A DNA stretch of 64,000 nucleotides from Lysobacteraceae bacterium NML93-0793 (GTDB taxonomy: Bacteria; Pseudomonadota; Gammaproteobacteria; Xanthomonadales; Xanthomonadaceae): contig NTJG01000018.1 of NCBI GenBank assembly GCA_002324875.1, positions 1-64,000 on the forward strand, in the 5' to 3' direction. The notes beneath the pieces are model-generated. The model was given only the letters and a program-made list of their open reading frames with translations, had not been told where the DNA came from and did not search any database. Both the position numbers and the translations under genes were made by a program. Positions 22,234-32,014 of the stretch are shown in pieces. Position 1 is the stretch's first letter, and the number at the start of each line of letters is the position of its first letter.

Positions 22234-22441
22234 CCCGCTCATCGGCGTCAAGGCCGGGTGAAGGGGACGGGGCATCCTACCTACCCGACCCGCGGCAAAC
22301 GTTAAGCCGGCGCCTTCAATTCAGGCTGATTTCGTTATTTATTCGTTAAGATTCGGGCGCGCAGCGCTGGAGAACGCCGGTCCGACGGCGATCTTGGATA
22401 TGACTTCGCAAACGGCGATGCGGCGAACGCCGCGCGCCAGT

Positions 22442-23350
22442 TCAGGCGACGACCGGCGTGCCGTAGGTCAGCGGCGCGGGCTCGGTGGCGTCGAAGCTCA
22501 CCGTCTCCCAGGCCGAGCGCTGCTCGAGCAATGCACGCACGAGCTTGTTGTTGAGCGCATGCCCGGACTTGTAGCCCTTGAACAGGCCCAGGATCGGATG
22601 CCCGGCGAGATACAGGTCGCCCACCGCATCGAGAATCTTGTGGCGCACGAACTCGTTGGCGTAGCGCAGGCCGTCGTCGTTGAGCACACGGAACTCGTCG
22701 AGCACGATCGCGTTGTCCATCGAGCCGCCGAGGCCGAGGTTGCGCTCGCGCATGTACTCGAGATCGCGCATGAAGCCGAACGTGCGTGCGCGGCTGACCT
22801 CGCGGATGTAGGCCTCGGTGGAGAACTCGACCTCGGCGCGCGACTGAGCCAGCGGGATCGCCGGATGGTCGAAGGCGATGGTGAAGTCGAGCTTGAAGCC
22901 GTCGTAGGGTTCGAAGCGGGCGATCTTGTCGCCTTCCCGCACTTCCACCGGTTCGAGCACGCGGATGAAGCGCTTGGGCGCGTCCTGCTCGACCACGCCG
23001 GCCGACTGCAGCAGGAACACGAACGGGCCGGACGAGCCGTCCATGATCGGCACTTCAGCCGCGGACAGCTCGATGTAGAGATTGTCGACGCCGAGGCCGG
23101 CCAGCGCGGACATCAGGTGCTCGACCGTCTGCACCTTGGCCACGCCCTGGGTGAGGCCGGTGCACAACGTGGTTTCGGTCACCAGATGACCATCGGCCGG
23201 AATCTCGATGACCGGATCGAGATCCACGCGGCGGAACACGATGCCGGTATCGGGCGCGGCGGGACGCAGGGTCAGGAACACCTTCTCGCCGCTGTGCAGG
23301 CCGACGCCCGTCGCGCGGATGACGTTCTTGATGGTGCGTTGCCGGGGCAT
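22442..23350 (-). CDS. lpxC: UDP-3-O-acyl-N-acetylglucosamine deacetylase LpxC
   Basis: A zinc hydrolase that performs the committed step of lipid A synthesis in the cytoplasm. 302 residues, the normal length. The start [21 protein letters not shown] is the family N-terminus. The zinc ligands are the His of [12 protein letters not shown] and the His and Asp of [11 protein letters not shown], with the catalytic-site His in AGHPILG. It lies behind ftsZ in the usual order. A 300-base gap with a terminator-like hairpin and a possible extended -10 (GATAAT, 23417-23422) suggests its own promoter. Confidence 0.97.
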   Translation of the reverse strand: MPRQRTIKNVIRATGVGLHSGEKVFLTLRPAAPDTGIVFRRVDLDPVIEIPADGHLVTETTLCTGLTQGVAKVQTVEHLMSALAGLGVDNLYIELSAAEVPIMDGSSGPFVFLLQSAGVVEQDAPKRFIRVLEPVEVREGDKIARFEPYDGFKLDFTIAFDHPAIPLAQSRAEVEFSTEAYIREVSRARTFGFMRDLEYMRERNLGLGGSMDNAIVLDEFRVLNDDGLRYANEFVRHKILDAVGDLYLAGHPILGLFKGYKSGHALNNKLVRALLEQRSAWETVSFDATEPAPLTYGTPVVA

Positions 23351-23651
23351 GGGGAGTCCGGTTGGGGAAGGTCCAGGCAGCCGCCGACTTCAGGCTGTCA
23401 TCGGAATGGGGGGCAGATTATCACGCGCTCCGCTGAACCTGAACGGAAGTCCGGTCCGCCAGCCGACGCCCCGGATGCGGCGATGTCCGGCCTCCGGTCC
23501 CGCAGGATCGGGGTAAAACCGCCCATCGGGCCGGGTGGCCCGATGGACGCAAAACGACGGCGCGCGGACAACGCGCCACCGGCAGTACGAGGACACGGCC
23601 GGCGCACCGGGGTCACCAGGACCCGGCGCGCCGCATCGCGGCCCGGAGCGC
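23351..23651. other. ftsZ-lpxC intergenic region
   Basis: About 300 bases without a gene. It holds a strong hairpin (23516-23546) that probably ends ftsZ transcription, and a possible lpxC -10 (GATAAT on the minus strand, 23417-23422). Confidence 0.5.
23516..23546 (-). terminator. Probable terminator after ftsZ
   Basis: A perfect 10-base stem CCATCGGGCC-ACCC-GGCCCGATGG on the minus strand is followed by GCGGTTTTA. The T-run is short and offset by four bases, so efficiency is uncertain. It lies 105 bases after the ftsZ stop. Confidence 0.6.
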
Positions 23652-24923
23652 TCAGTCGGCCTGACGACGCAGGAACGCCGGGATGTCCAGATAGTTGTCG
23701 TTGCCGAAGTCGGCGACCTTCGGGGCTTCGGTCGCGTCGGCACGCGCCGGCGTGGCACGGCCACCGGTCTGCGCACTGTTGCCGCGCAGCGAGGCCGCGA
23801 TGCTGTGGCCCGGGCTGTACGCGGCCACGGCATCGGACTCGTCGTCGATCAGCATGCCGGTGGTGCCGTCACGGACGCCACGCTGGTTGTTGCTGATCAG
23901 CTGCACCTGCGGCTTGCCGCGCCCGGCGCCCTGGCCATCAAAGCCGCTGGCGCGCGCCGGGGCGCGGTTGAGGCCGGTGGCGACCACGGTCACGCGGACC
24001 TCGTCCTGCATGTCGGGATCGAGCACGGTGCCGATGACGATGGTGGCGTCCTCGCTGGCGAAGTTCTCGACGGTGCGGCCGACCTCGTCGAACTCGCTCA
24101 TCGTGAAATCCGCGCCGGCGGTGATGTTGACCAGGATGCCGTTGGCGCCGGCCAGGTTGACGTCGTCGAGCAGCGGATTCTGGATCGCCGCTTCGGCGGC
24201 GGCCTGCGCGCGATCGTCGCCGCGGGCGTGGCCGGTGCCCATCATCGCCAGGCCCATTTCGGACATCACGGTGCGCACGTCGGCGAAGTCGACGTTGATC
24301 AGGCCCGGACGGACGATCAGGTCGGCGATGCCCTGCACGGCGCCCAGCAGCACGTCGTTGGCGGCGCGGAAGGCCTGGATCATCGTGGCGTTGCGGCCGA
24401 GCACGGTGATCAGCTTTTCGTTGGGAATGGTGATCAGCGAATCGCAGTGCGCCGACATCTCCTCGATGCCCTTGAGCGCGACCTGCATGCGGCGACGGCC
24501 TTCGAACGGGAACGGCTTGGTGACCACGGCGACGGTCAGGATGCCCATTTCCTTGGCCAGCTGCGCGACGACCGGGGCGGCGCCGGTGCCGGTGCCGCCG
24601 CCCATGCCGGCGGTGATGAAGACCATGTCGGCGCCCTGCAGCGCGTCCATGATGATTTCGCGGTCCTCGAGCGCGGCCTGGCGACCGACTTCCGGGTTGG
24701 CGCCCGCGCCCAGGCCCTTGGTGACGCTGCTGCCGAGCTGCAGCTGCAGCTTGGCGCCGCAGTTCTTGATCGCCTGGGCGTCGGTGTTGGCGGTGATGAA
24801 CTCAACGCCGTCGACGCTGTTGTTGACCATGTGCGCGACCGCGTTGCCGCCGCCGCCGCCCACGCCGATGACCTTGATCACCGCGTTGGGGGCCATCTTT
24901 TCCACGAGTTCGAAATGTGCCAT
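23652..24923 (-). CDS. ftsZ: Cell division protein FtsZ
   Basis: The tubulin-like GTPase that forms the division ring at midcell. 423 residues. The N-terminus MAHFELVEKMAPNAVIKVIGVGGGGGNAV contains the nucleotide-binding start, the tubulin signature is GGGTGTGAA (about 105-113), and the T7 loop is NVDFADVRTVM. A variable linker of about 90 residues ends in the conserved peptide LDIPAFLRRQAD, which binds FtsA and ZipA. ATG 24923 is clear by homology. The 202-base gap to ftsA carries GATTCG repeats and may contain promoters. Confidence 0.98.
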   Translation of the reverse strand: MAHFELVEKMAPNAVIKVIGVGGGGGNAVAHMVNNSVDGVEFITANTDAQAIKNCGAKLQLQLGSSVTKGLGAGANPEVGRQAALEDREIIMDALQGADMVFITAGMGGGTGTGAAPVVAQLAKEMGILTVAVVTKPFPFEGRRRMQVALKGIEEMSAHCDSLITIPNEKLITVLGRNATMIQAFRAANDVLLGAVQGIADLIVRPGLINVDFADVRTVMSEMGLAMMGTGHARGDDRAQAAAEAAIQNPLLDDVNLAGANGILVNITAGADFTMSEFDEVGRTVENFASEDATIVIGTVLDPDMQDEVRVTVVATGLNRAPARASGFDGQGAGRGKPQVQLISNNQRGVRDGTTGMLIDDESDAVAAYSPGHSIAASLRGNSAQTGGRATPARADATEAPKVADFGNDNYLDIPAFLRRQAD

Positions 24924-24950
24924 GTCCGTTGTCCTCGATGTTTTAGAGCC

Positions 24951-24993
24951 GTGATTGGGGATTCGGGATTGGGGATTCGAAAAAGCGAATCCC
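24951..24993. repeat. GATTCG-type repeat cluster upstream of ftsZ
   Basis: Two tandem units of GATTGGGGATTCG are followed by the inverted sequence CGAATCCC, so GGGATTCG-AAAAAG-CGAATCCC can fold as a hairpin 27 bases before the ftsZ start. Related copies occur at 25089-25118, 26370-26399 and 52284-52376. Confidence 0.8.
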
Positions 24994-25088
24994 GGGTCAC
25001 GTATCGCCATCCGGCGTGTTGTTAGTTGTTGAACCTGCTCGCTACCACGTTCCGTTTGCCGCCCTGCTCTTGCGTTTGCTTTTGCTTT

Positions 25089-25118
25089 CTCGAATCACGA
25101 ATCACCACTCACCAATCC
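25089..25118. repeat. GATTCG-type repeat downstream of ftsA
   Basis: CGAATCACGAATCACCACTC followed by ACCAATCCC is the inverted orientation of the cluster at 24951-24993. It begins 8 bases after the ftsA stop on the minus strand, so the two clusters bracket the ftsA-ftsZ spacer. Confidence 0.75.
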
Positions 25119-25125
25119 CGGCTCT

Positions 25126-26361
25126 TCAGAACTCGCCGTTGAACCAGGTCTTCAACTTCCGCAGGAACCCGCCGGCGCGTCCTGACGAAATCACCGGCCG
25201 GCGCGGATGTTCGATCTGGCTGCCCATCAGCAGCAGGCCCACGCCACTGGCGTGGACCGGGTTGCCGACCACTTCGCCGAGGCCCGTCACGTGCTGCGGA
25301 ATGCCCACGCGCACCGGCATCTGCAGCATTTCCTCGGCCAGTTCGACCACGCCCTCCATCTTCGCGGCGCCGCCGGTGAGCACCATGCCGGCGCGCACGT
25401 GCTGCTCGAAGCCTGAGCGGCGCAGTTCGGCCTGCACCATCTCGAAGATTTCCTCGTAGCGCGCCTGCACCGCCTGCGCGAGCGACTGCCGCGGCAGGCG
25501 GCGCGGCGGACGATCGCCGACGCTCGGCACCTGGATCGATTCCTCGCTGGTCGCCAGCTGCGCCAGCGCGCAGGCGTAGCGGACCTTGATCTGTTCGGCC
25601 TCGGGCGTCGGGGTGCGCAGCATGTGCGCGATGTCCTCGGTGACCTTGTCGCCGGCGATCGGCAACGATGCCGTATGGCAGATCGCGCCCTGCACGAACA
25701 CCGCCAGGTCCGTCGTACCCGCGCCCATGTCGACCAGCACAACGCCGAGCTCGCGTTCGTCGCTGGTCAGCACCGCGGTGCTCGAGGCCAGCGACGACAG
25801 GATCAGGTCGTCGATCGACAGGCCGCAGCGCTGCACGCACTTGCTGATGTTGGCCGCGGCCGACTGCGCGCAGACCACCAGATGCGCATGCACTTCCAGG
25901 CGCACGCCGGTCATGCCGACGGGATTGCGGATGCCTTCCTGCGAATCATCGAGCACGTACTCGCGCGGAATCGCGTGCAGGATCTTCTGGTCGGCCGGAA
26001 TCGCGACCGCCTTGGCGGCGTCGAGCACGCGGTCGAGATCGGACCAGGTGACCTCGTTGTCGCGGATCGGCACGATGCCGGGCGAATTGCGGCACTGCAC
26101 GTGGTTGCCGGAGATCGACGCATAGACCGAGCGGATCTCGCAGCCGGCCATCAGCTCGGCTTCCTCGACGGCGCGCTGGATCGACTGGACGGTCGATTCG
26201 ATGTCGACGACCACGCCGCGCTTGAGGCCACGCGATTCGTGACTGCCGATGCCGATGACCTCGATCGGATTGCCCGGCGAATACTCGCCGACCAGCGCCA
26301 CCACTTTCGAGGTGCCGATGTCGAGTCCGACGATGAGCGTCTTGTCGCCTTTGCGGTTCAT
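25126..26361 (-). CDS. ftsA: Cell division protein FtsA
   Basis: An actin-like ATPase that anchors FtsZ to the inner membrane. 411 residues. The phosphate-binding start is LIVGLDIGTSKVVALVGE, a second nucleotide motif is VVLVDMGAGTTDLAVF, and the adenosine motif is MVLTGGAAKMEGV. The C-terminus GFLRKLKTWFNGEF is the amphipathic membrane-targeting helix. The ATG at 26361 lies in an ATGA overlap with the ftsQ stop, so the two are translationally coupled. Confidence 0.97.
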   Translation of the reverse strand: MNRKGDKTLIVGLDIGTSKVVALVGEYSPGNPIEVIGIGSHESRGLKRGVVVDIESTVQSIQRAVEEAELMAGCEIRSVYASISGNHVQCRNSPGIVPIRDNEVTWSDLDRVLDAAKAVAIPADQKILHAIPREYVLDDSQEGIRNPVGMTGVRLEVHAHLVVCAQSAAANISKCVQRCGLSIDDLILSSLASSTAVLTSDERELGVVLVDMGAGTTDLAVFVQGAICHTASLPIAGDKVTEDIAHMLRTPTPEAEQIKVRYACALAQLATSEESIQVPSVGDRPPRRLPRQSLAQAVQARYEEIFEMVQAELRRSGFEQHVRAGMVLTGGAAKMEGVVELAEEMLQMPVRVGIPQHVTGLGEVVGNPVHASGVGLLLMGSQIEHPRRPVISSGRAGGFLRKLKTWFNGEF

Positions 26362-27170
26362 GAGAGGCCGTGATGGGTGATTCGTGATTCGTGATTCGGA
26401 ACGGCCGCGATCCGTTCGACCGTGGCAGGTGCGGCGACGTGACCCGCGGTGTCGGGCGCGGCGGGCTCCGCCCACACCAGGGCGAACCCGTTCGTGTAGC
26501 GCAGGTCCGCGCGTGTCAGCGAGTCGGTGCGGTTGGCGACCAGATGCGGGAGCATCCGCGCGAAGCGAGCCAGGCGCAGGCGCGCCTCCTGGCTGCCGAC
26601 GATCACGTCGGTGCCGTTGGACAGGTGGAGTTGCCAGCTGCCGCGTGCGTCGAGCACGACGCTCGACACCTCGACGCCGGCCGGGCGGAACAGGTCGCGT
26701 GATTCGTTGTAGAGCGCGACGATCTCGGTCACGCGGGCTTCGGGGCCGTCGAAGCGCGGCATCGCGGCCGGCACGTCGACACCCTCGGCGGAGAACAGGC
26801 GGCCGCGGGTGGACAGCAGCCGCCCCTCGCCCCAGTGCGCGAACGGCACGTGTTCGGCGATGCGGACCTCGAGCACGTCCGGCCAGCGCTTGCGCACCTC
26901 GGTGCCGGCCACCCACGGCAGGCGCGCGACGTCGCGCTGCGCCTGGGCGAGATCGATCGCGAAGAAGCCCCGCTGCGCGTGCGGCAGCACCGTCTCGCGC
27001 ACGCGCGCCACGTCCACCTGCTCGAGGCCGTCGTTGATCCGCAGTACGCGCAGCGGCCAGCGATCGGCGCCGATCCAGCCATTGAGCACGGCGACCACCG
27101 GCAGGGTCACCAGCGCGAGCGCCAGCATCCAGGCCAGGATTCGTGCAGTGATGGCGAACGCCTGGCTCAT
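26358..27170 (-). CDS. ftsQ: Cell division protein FtsQ
   Basis: A bitopic inner-membrane divisome protein that links the FtsBL and FtsWI complexes. 270 residues: a short cytoplasmic start, one helix ([20 protein letters not shown]), a POTRA domain (about residues 45-115, [20 protein letters not shown]) and the FtsQ beta domain. Both ends overlap neighbours by four bases. The last 12 residues ([12 protein letters not shown]) are encoded by a GATTCG-type repeat (26370-26399) and are not part of the family domain, so the natural C-terminus was probably extended by repeat insertion. Confidence 0.93.
   Translation of the reverse strand: MSQAFAITARILAWMLALALVTLPVVAVLNGWIGADRWPLRVLRINDGLEQVDVARVRETVLPHAQRGFFAIDLAQAQRDVARLPWVAGTEVRKRWPDVLEVRIAEHVPFAHWGEGRLLSTRGRLFSAEGVDVPAAMPRFDGPEARVTEIVALYNESRDLFRPAGVEVSSVVLDARGSWQLHLSNGTDVIVGSQEARLRLARFARMLPHLVANRTDSLTRADLRYTNGFALVWAEPAAPDTAGHVAAPATVERIAAVPNHESRITHHGLS
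26370..26399. repeat. GATTCG-type repeat inside the 3' end of ftsQ
   Basis: Three tandem GTGATTCG-like units (GTGATTCGTGATTCGGA at the right end) lie within the ftsQ frame, directly before the ftsA start. They are translated as the FtsQ C-terminal tail. Confidence 0.75.
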
Positions 27171-28141
27171 CGCGCGGCGGTCTCCTGCGGCAGCGTCGCT
27201 TCCAGCACGCGCCAGCACAGCGCGGCGTAGTCGATGCCGATCTGCGCGGCGGCCTTGGGCACCAGCGAATGACTGGTCATGCCGGGGGCGGTGTTGATTT
27301 CGAGCAGCAACAAAGCGCCGGTGCGGCGGTCGCGCATCACGTCGACCCGGCCCCACCCACTGCAGCCCGCCGATACGAATGCGTCGACAGCCAACGCCTG
27401 GATGCGCTGCTCGTCGTCACCGTCCAGGCCCGGACACATGTATTGGGTGTCGTCGGACACGTACTTCGCTTCGTAGTCGTACCAGGCGCCCTTGGGCACG
27501 ATACGGATCGACGGCAACGCGCGTGGACCATCGATGTCTTCGATCACCGCGACGGTCAGTTCATCACCCTCGACCATCTGCTCCATCAGCAGTTCGCCGG
27601 GGTAGCGCGCAGCGAGCTCGACGGCAGCAGCCAGATCGGCATCCTCGAACACGCGACTGATGCCGACGCTGGATCCTTCCTTCGACGGCTTGATGATGAC
27701 GGGCAGGCCGATCTCGCACGCGGCCGCGTGCACGTCGTCTCCCGGCTTCATGCGGCGGTAACGCGGCGTCGGCAGGCCTTCGCTCATCCACACCTGCTTG
27801 GTGCGGATCTTGTCCATCGTCAGCGCCGAGCCGAGCACGCGCGAGCCGGTATACGGGATCGCGAACGCATCGAGCAGGCCCTGCACCACGCCGTTCTCGC
27901 CGTCACCGCCGTGGAGAATGTTGAACACACGGTCGAAGCGGCCGGCGACGATGGCCTGCGCCAGCGCCGGCACACCGTCGACGGCGTGCGCATCCACGCC
28001 ACGCGAACGCAGCGCATCGAGCACGCCCTGCCCCGACTGCAGCGAAACCTCGCGCTCGGACCCAGGACCGCCCAGCAGCACGGCGACGCGACCGAACACG
28101 GCCGGATCGCTGAAGCGCGGCGGCGACAGCACGAGGCTCAT
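27167..28141 (-). CDS. ddl: D-alanine-D-alanine ligase
   Basis: An ATP-grasp enzyme that makes the D-Ala-D-Ala dipeptide for the peptidoglycan stem. 324 residues. The N-terminal [20 protein letters not shown], the substrate-binding [12 protein letters not shown], the ATP-site lysine region [16 protein letters not shown] and the metal site [16 protein letters not shown] are all present and correct for a DdlB-type enzyme. It overlaps murC and ftsQ by four bases on each side, as usual in the dcw cluster. Confidence 0.97.
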   Translation of the reverse strand: MSLVLSPPRFSDPAVFGRVAVLLGGPGSEREVSLQSGQGVLDALRSRGVDAHAVDGVPALAQAIVAGRFDRVFNILHGGDGENGVVQGLLDAFAIPYTGSRVLGSALTMDKIRTKQVWMSEGLPTPRYRRMKPGDDVHAAACEIGLPVIIKPSKEGSSVGISRVFEDADLAAAVELAARYPGELLMEQMVEGDELTVAVIEDIDGPRALPSIRIVPKGAWYDYEAKYVSDDTQYMCPGLDGDDEQRIQALAVDAFVSAGCSGWGRVDVMRDRRTGALLLLEINTAPGMTSHSLVPKAAAQIGIDYAALCWRVLEATLPQETAAR

Positions 28142-29601
28142 CGTGCGACCTCCGTCGATGCGCGCGGCGGGAAACCGGAGTGCACGAGCTGCTGGATCGC
28201 CGCACCGATGTCGCCGGCACCCATCATCAGCAGCAGGTCGCCGTCCTGGAGGATGTCCGGCAGCACGTCGGCCAGTGCCTCGGCGTTGCCGACCACCACA
28301 GGCTCGATGCGACCGCGTGCGCGGATCGCACGGGCGAGCGTCTTGGCGTCCGCGCCGGCGATCGGCGCTTCGCCGGCGGGGTAGACCTCGGTGAGCACCA
28401 GCGCGTCGACGTCCGACAGCACGCCGGCGAAATCGTCGAACAGGGCGCGCGTGCGGCTGTAGCGATGCGGCTGGAAGGCGACCACCAGCCGGCGGTCCGG
28501 CCAGCCGCCGCGCGCGGCAGAGAACACCGCGGCCAGCTCCTTCGGGTGGTGACCGTAATCGTCGACCAGCTGCACGCGCGCGCCGGTGGGCGTGACCAGC
28601 TCACCGAGCAGGTTGAAGCGGCGGCCGATGCCTTCGAACTTGCCCAGCGCGGCGACGATCGCCTCCGGCGCGACGCCGAGCTGCCAGCCGATCGCGGCGG
28701 CGGCGAGTGCGTTGAGGACGTTGTGATGGCCCGGCAGCGCGAGGTGGGCCTCGATGCGCACGTTCTCGGGCAGGCACAGCGTGAAGCGCATCGACGCACC
28801 GTCCTGGCGGATGGCCTCGGCGCGCACGTCGGCCTCGTCGGAGAGACCGTAGGTCATCATGTGGCGCGGCACGCTGGCGGCCAGGCGTGCGACTTCCGGA
28901 TCGTCGATGCACAGCACGGCCAGGCCGTAGAACGGCAGACGATGCAGGAACTCGGAAAACGCGTCCTGCACGCGCGCAAAGTCTCCGCCGTAGTTCTCGA
29001 GATGATCGGCGTCGATGTTGGTGACGATCGCGATCAGCGGATTCAGGCGCAGGAAGCTGCCGTCGCTCTCGTCGGCCTCGGCCACCAGCCAGTCGCCGCT
29101 GCCCAGGCGCGCATTCGCGCCAGCGGCCAGCAACTGTCCGCCGACGACGAAGGTCGGATCCATGCCGCCCTCGGCCAGCACGCTGGCGGTCAGCGACGTG
29201 GTCGTGGTCTTGCCGTGCGTGCCGGCCACGGCGATGCCGCGACGGAAGCGCATCAGCTCGGCCAGCATTTCCGCGCGCGGCACGATCGGAATGCCCTGCG
29301 CGCGCGCTTCCATGAGTTCGGGGTTGTCGTGACGGATCGCGCTGGAGACGACCACGCAATCGGTACCGAGCACGTTGGCGGCAGCATGACCCTTGTGCAC
29401 GGTCGCGCCGAGGCGTGCGAGACGCCGCGTGGCCGCGCTGTCGGCGGCATCCGAGCCAGAGACCGTATAGCCCAGCGTGCACAGCACCTCGGCGATGCCG
29501 CTCATGCCGGTGCCGCCGATGCCGACGAAATGCACGCGCGAGAAGATCTTGGCGAAGTCTTCCTTCGACTGGCCGTGGGTGTCGTGGAGGCGACGGATCA
29601 T
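28138..29601 (-). CDS. murC: UDP-N-acetylmuramate-L-alanine ligase MurC
   Basis: Adds L-alanine to UDP-MurNAc in the cytoplasm. 487 residues with the N-terminal UDP-binding [18 protein letters not shown], the P-loop [11 protein letters not shown], the central ENYGGDF and [12 protein letters not shown] segments, and [11 protein letters not shown] in the C-domain. Start ATG 29601 forms an ATGA overlap directly with the ftsW stop. In most proteobacteria murG lies between these two genes. Here there is no room for it. Confidence 0.97.
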   Translation of the reverse strand: MIRRLHDTHGQSKEDFAKIFSRVHFVGIGGTGMSGIAEVLCTLGYTVSGSDAADSAATRRLARLGATVHKGHAAANVLGTDCVVVSSAIRHDNPELMEARAQGIPIVPRAEMLAELMRFRRGIAVAGTHGKTTTTSLTASVLAEGGMDPTFVVGGQLLAAGANARLGSGDWLVAEADESDGSFLRLNPLIAIVTNIDADHLENYGGDFARVQDAFSEFLHRLPFYGLAVLCIDDPEVARLAASVPRHMMTYGLSDEADVRAEAIRQDGASMRFTLCLPENVRIEAHLALPGHHNVLNALAAAAIGWQLGVAPEAIVAALGKFEGIGRRFNLLGELVTPTGARVQLVDDYGHHPKELAAVFSAARGGWPDRRLVVAFQPHRYSRTRALFDDFAGVLSDVDALVLTEVYPAGEAPIAGADAKTLARAIRARGRIEPVVVGNAEALADVLPDILQDGDLLLMMGAGDIGAAIQQLVHSGFPPRASTEVAR

Positions 29602-30929
29602 GCGGGGCTCCCGGCGCCGAAACGGGGTTCGACGCGCTGGCGCAGACGGCTGGTTCCGCGCACCGGCGCAGGCGCCGGGGCCACGGGCAGCGGTGGCTGT
29701 GTGGTGGGGGTGGAGGCCGGCGCGGGAGCAGGCGCCGGGCTCGCGGTCTCGCCGCGCAGGCGTGCGACCTGGCGCTGGGCACGATCGAGTTCGTAGGACA
29801 CGCGCAGCAACAGGCCCAGTGCGACGCAGGTCATCATCACGCTGGAGCCGCCGGACGACACCAGTGGCAGGGTCAGGCCCTTGGTCGGCAGCAGACCGAG
29901 GTTGACGCCGATCGAGACCAGGCTCTGCATGCCGATCATCAGCGCGACACCGAAGGCGCAGTAGCCGGCGAAGTGGCGGCGCATCTCCACGCACTTGAGG
30001 CCGATCCACAGCGCACGGCCGACCAGCGCCGAGAACAGCGCCACCACCAGGCACACGCCGACGAAGCCGAGTTCTTCGGCCAGCACCGAGAAGATGAAGT
30101 CGGTGTGCGCCTCGGGCAGGTAGGAGAGCTTCTGCACCGATGCGCCGAGCCCGACGCCGGTGAGCTCGCCACGGCCCACCGCCATCAACGCGTTGCTGAG
30201 CTGGTAACCGGCGCCGAGCTGGTCCTCCCACGGATCCATGAAGGACGTGATGCGGCGCAGCCGGTAGGGCTCGATGATCGCCACCAGCACCACGGCCGGG
30301 AGCAGCAGCAGGATCGGCACCAGCATCCGCTTCAGATGGCCGCCACCGAGCACCAGCATGCCGGCCGTCACGCCGAGCAGCAGCATCGACGAGCCGAAGT
30401 CGGGCTGCAGCAGCAACAGTGCGACCAGCACGACGGCCACGCCGATCGGCTTGAGCATCGCGCCCCAGGTCGCGTTGACCTCGTCGCGGAAGCGCACCAG
30501 ATAGCTCGACAGCCAGACGATGTAGATCACCTTGACCGCCTCGACCACCTGGAAGTTGGAGATGCCGAGGTTGATCCAGCGGTGCGCGCCGTTGACCGAC
30601 ACGCCAAGGCCCGGCACGAACACCAGCATCAGCAGACCGGCGCACATCAGCAGCACGAAGCGGTCGTACTTCTCGATGGTCTTGAGCTCGGTGCGCATCA
30701 CTGCGGCGGCCAGGCCGATCCCCAGTGCCAGGAACATGAAATGGCGGGTGAGGAAGTAGTAGCGCCCCACGCTCATGTCCTCGCCGACGGCGATCGAGCT
30801 GGACGCGACCATGATCACGCCGAGGGTCGCGATCGCCACGATGATGCCCGCCAGCCACGGGTCGAAGCGCCCGTGGATGTCGTCGATCCGGGTGGCCTGG
30901 TGGGCGCTGGTGTCGCGATGCGTGGCCAT
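29598..30929 (-). CDS. ftsW: Septal peptidoglycan polymerase FtsW
   Basis: A SEDS glycosyltransferase that polymerises lipid II at the septum together with FtsI. 443 residues with ten predicted helices. Signatures are NGAHRWINLG, QPDFGSSMLL, GAGYQLSNALMAVGRG and the C-terminal LPLVSSGGSSVMMT. Beyond the last helix there is an unusual cytoplasmic tail of about 70 residues, rich in Pro and Ala (PAPAPAPASTPTTQPP). Start ATG 30929 shares one base with the mraY stop. It overlaps murC by four bases. Confidence 0.95.
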   Translation of the reverse strand: MATHRDTSAHQATRIDDIHGRFDPWLAGIIVAIATLGVIMVASSSIAVGEDMSVGRYYFLTRHFMFLALGIGLAAAVMRTELKTIEKYDRFVLLMCAGLLMLVFVPGLGVSVNGAHRWINLGISNFQVVEAVKVIYIVWLSSYLVRFRDEVNATWGAMLKPIGVAVVLVALLLLQPDFGSSMLLLGVTAGMLVLGGGHLKRMLVPILLLLPAVVLVAIIEPYRLRRITSFMDPWEDQLGAGYQLSNALMAVGRGELTGVGLGASVQKLSYLPEAHTDFIFSVLAEELGFVGVCLVVALFSALVGRALWIGLKCVEMRRHFAGYCAFGVALMIGMQSLVSIGVNLGLLPTKGLTLPLVSSGGSSVMMTCVALGLLLRVSYELDRAQRQVARLRGETASPAPAPAPASTPTTQPPLPVAPAPAPVRGTSRLRQRVEPRFGAGSPA

Positions 30930-32014
30930 CAGCGCACCTTCAACGTGGCCAGGCCGACCAGCACCAGGATCACCGAGATGATCCAGAAGCGCACGATCAC
31001 GCGCGGCTCGGGCCAGCCCTTGAGTTCGAAGTGGTGGTGGATCGGCGCCATGCGGAACACGCGCCTGCCGGTCAGCTTGAAGCTGGCGACCTGGATCATC
31101 ACCGACAGCGTCTCGATGACGAAGATGCCGCCCATGATCACCAGCACCAGCTCCTGGCGCACGATCACCGCCATCGTGCCGAGCACGGCGCCCAGCGCCA
31201 GCGCGCCGATGTCGCCCATGAACACCATGGCCGGATAGGTGTTGAACCACAGAAAGCCCAGGCCCGCGCCGGCGATCGCCGCGCAGATGATCACCAGCTC
31301 GCCGGCGCCCGGCACCTGCGGAATCTGCAGGTAGCTCGAGAACACCGCGTTGCCCGAGGCGTAGGCGAACACGCCGAGGCCGCAGGCGACCAGCACGGTC
31401 GGCATGATCGCCAGGCCGTCGAGGCCGTCGGTGAGGTTGACCGCGTTGGAGAACCCGACGATCCAGAAGTACGCGATCGCCACGAAGCTGACGCCCGCCA
31501 GCGGCAGCGCGATCGATTTGAACAGCGGCACGTAGAACGTCGTCGCCGCCGGCACGTCGGCATACAGGTACAGGTACAGGCCGGCGGCGAGACCGAACAC
31601 CGACTGCAGCAGGTATTTCCAGCGCGACTTCAGGCCGTTGGGATCGCGGTGCACGATCTTGATCCAGTCGTCGTACCAGCCGATCGCGCCGAAGGCGACC
31701 ATCACCGCCATCACCACCCACACGTACTTGTTGCGCAGGTCGCCCCACAGCAGCACCGAGGCGAGCACGGTGATCAGGATCAGCGCGCCGCCCATGGTCG
31801 GCGTGCCGGCCTTGGAGAAATGGGTCTGCGGTCCGTCCTGGCGGATCGGCTGGCCGCCCTTGTACTGGGCGAGGCGGCGGATCACCGTCGGCCCCAGCCA
31901 CAGCGACAGCGCCAGCGCAGTCAGCGCGGCGAGGATGCCGCGCAGCGTGAGGTATTCGAACAACGTGAACACGTCGTTGAAACCCTGCAGCCAGCGGGCG
32001 AGTTCAAGCAGCAT
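30929..32014 (-). CDS. mraY: Phospho-N-acetylmuramoyl-pentapeptide transferase MraY
   Basis: An integral membrane enzyme that transfers phospho-MurNAc-pentapeptide to undecaprenyl phosphate, forming lipid I. 361 residues with about ten helices. The family motifs are [20 protein letters not shown], the catalytic aspartates in GWYDDWIK and [10 protein letters not shown], and [13 protein letters not shown] near the C-terminus. ATG 32014 gives the normal N-terminus MLLELARWL. It overlaps the murF end by 11 bases. Confidence 0.97.
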   Translation of the reverse strand: MLLELARWLQGFNDVFTLFEYLTLRGILAALTALALSLWLGPTVIRRLAQYKGGQPIRQDGPQTHFSKAGTPTMGGALILITVLASVLLWGDLRNKYVWVVMAVMVAFGAIGWYDDWIKIVHRDPNGLKSRWKYLLQSVFGLAAGLYLYLYADVPAATTFYVPLFKSIALPLAGVSFVAIAYFWIVGFSNAVNLTDGLDGLAIMPTVLVACGLGVFAYASGNAVFSSYLQIPQVPGAGELVIICAAIAGAGLGFLWFNTYPAMVFMGDIGALALGAVLGTMAVIVRQELVLVIMGGIFVIETLSVMIQVASFKLTGRRVFRMAPIHHHFELKGWPEPRVIVRFWIISVILVLVGLATLKVR

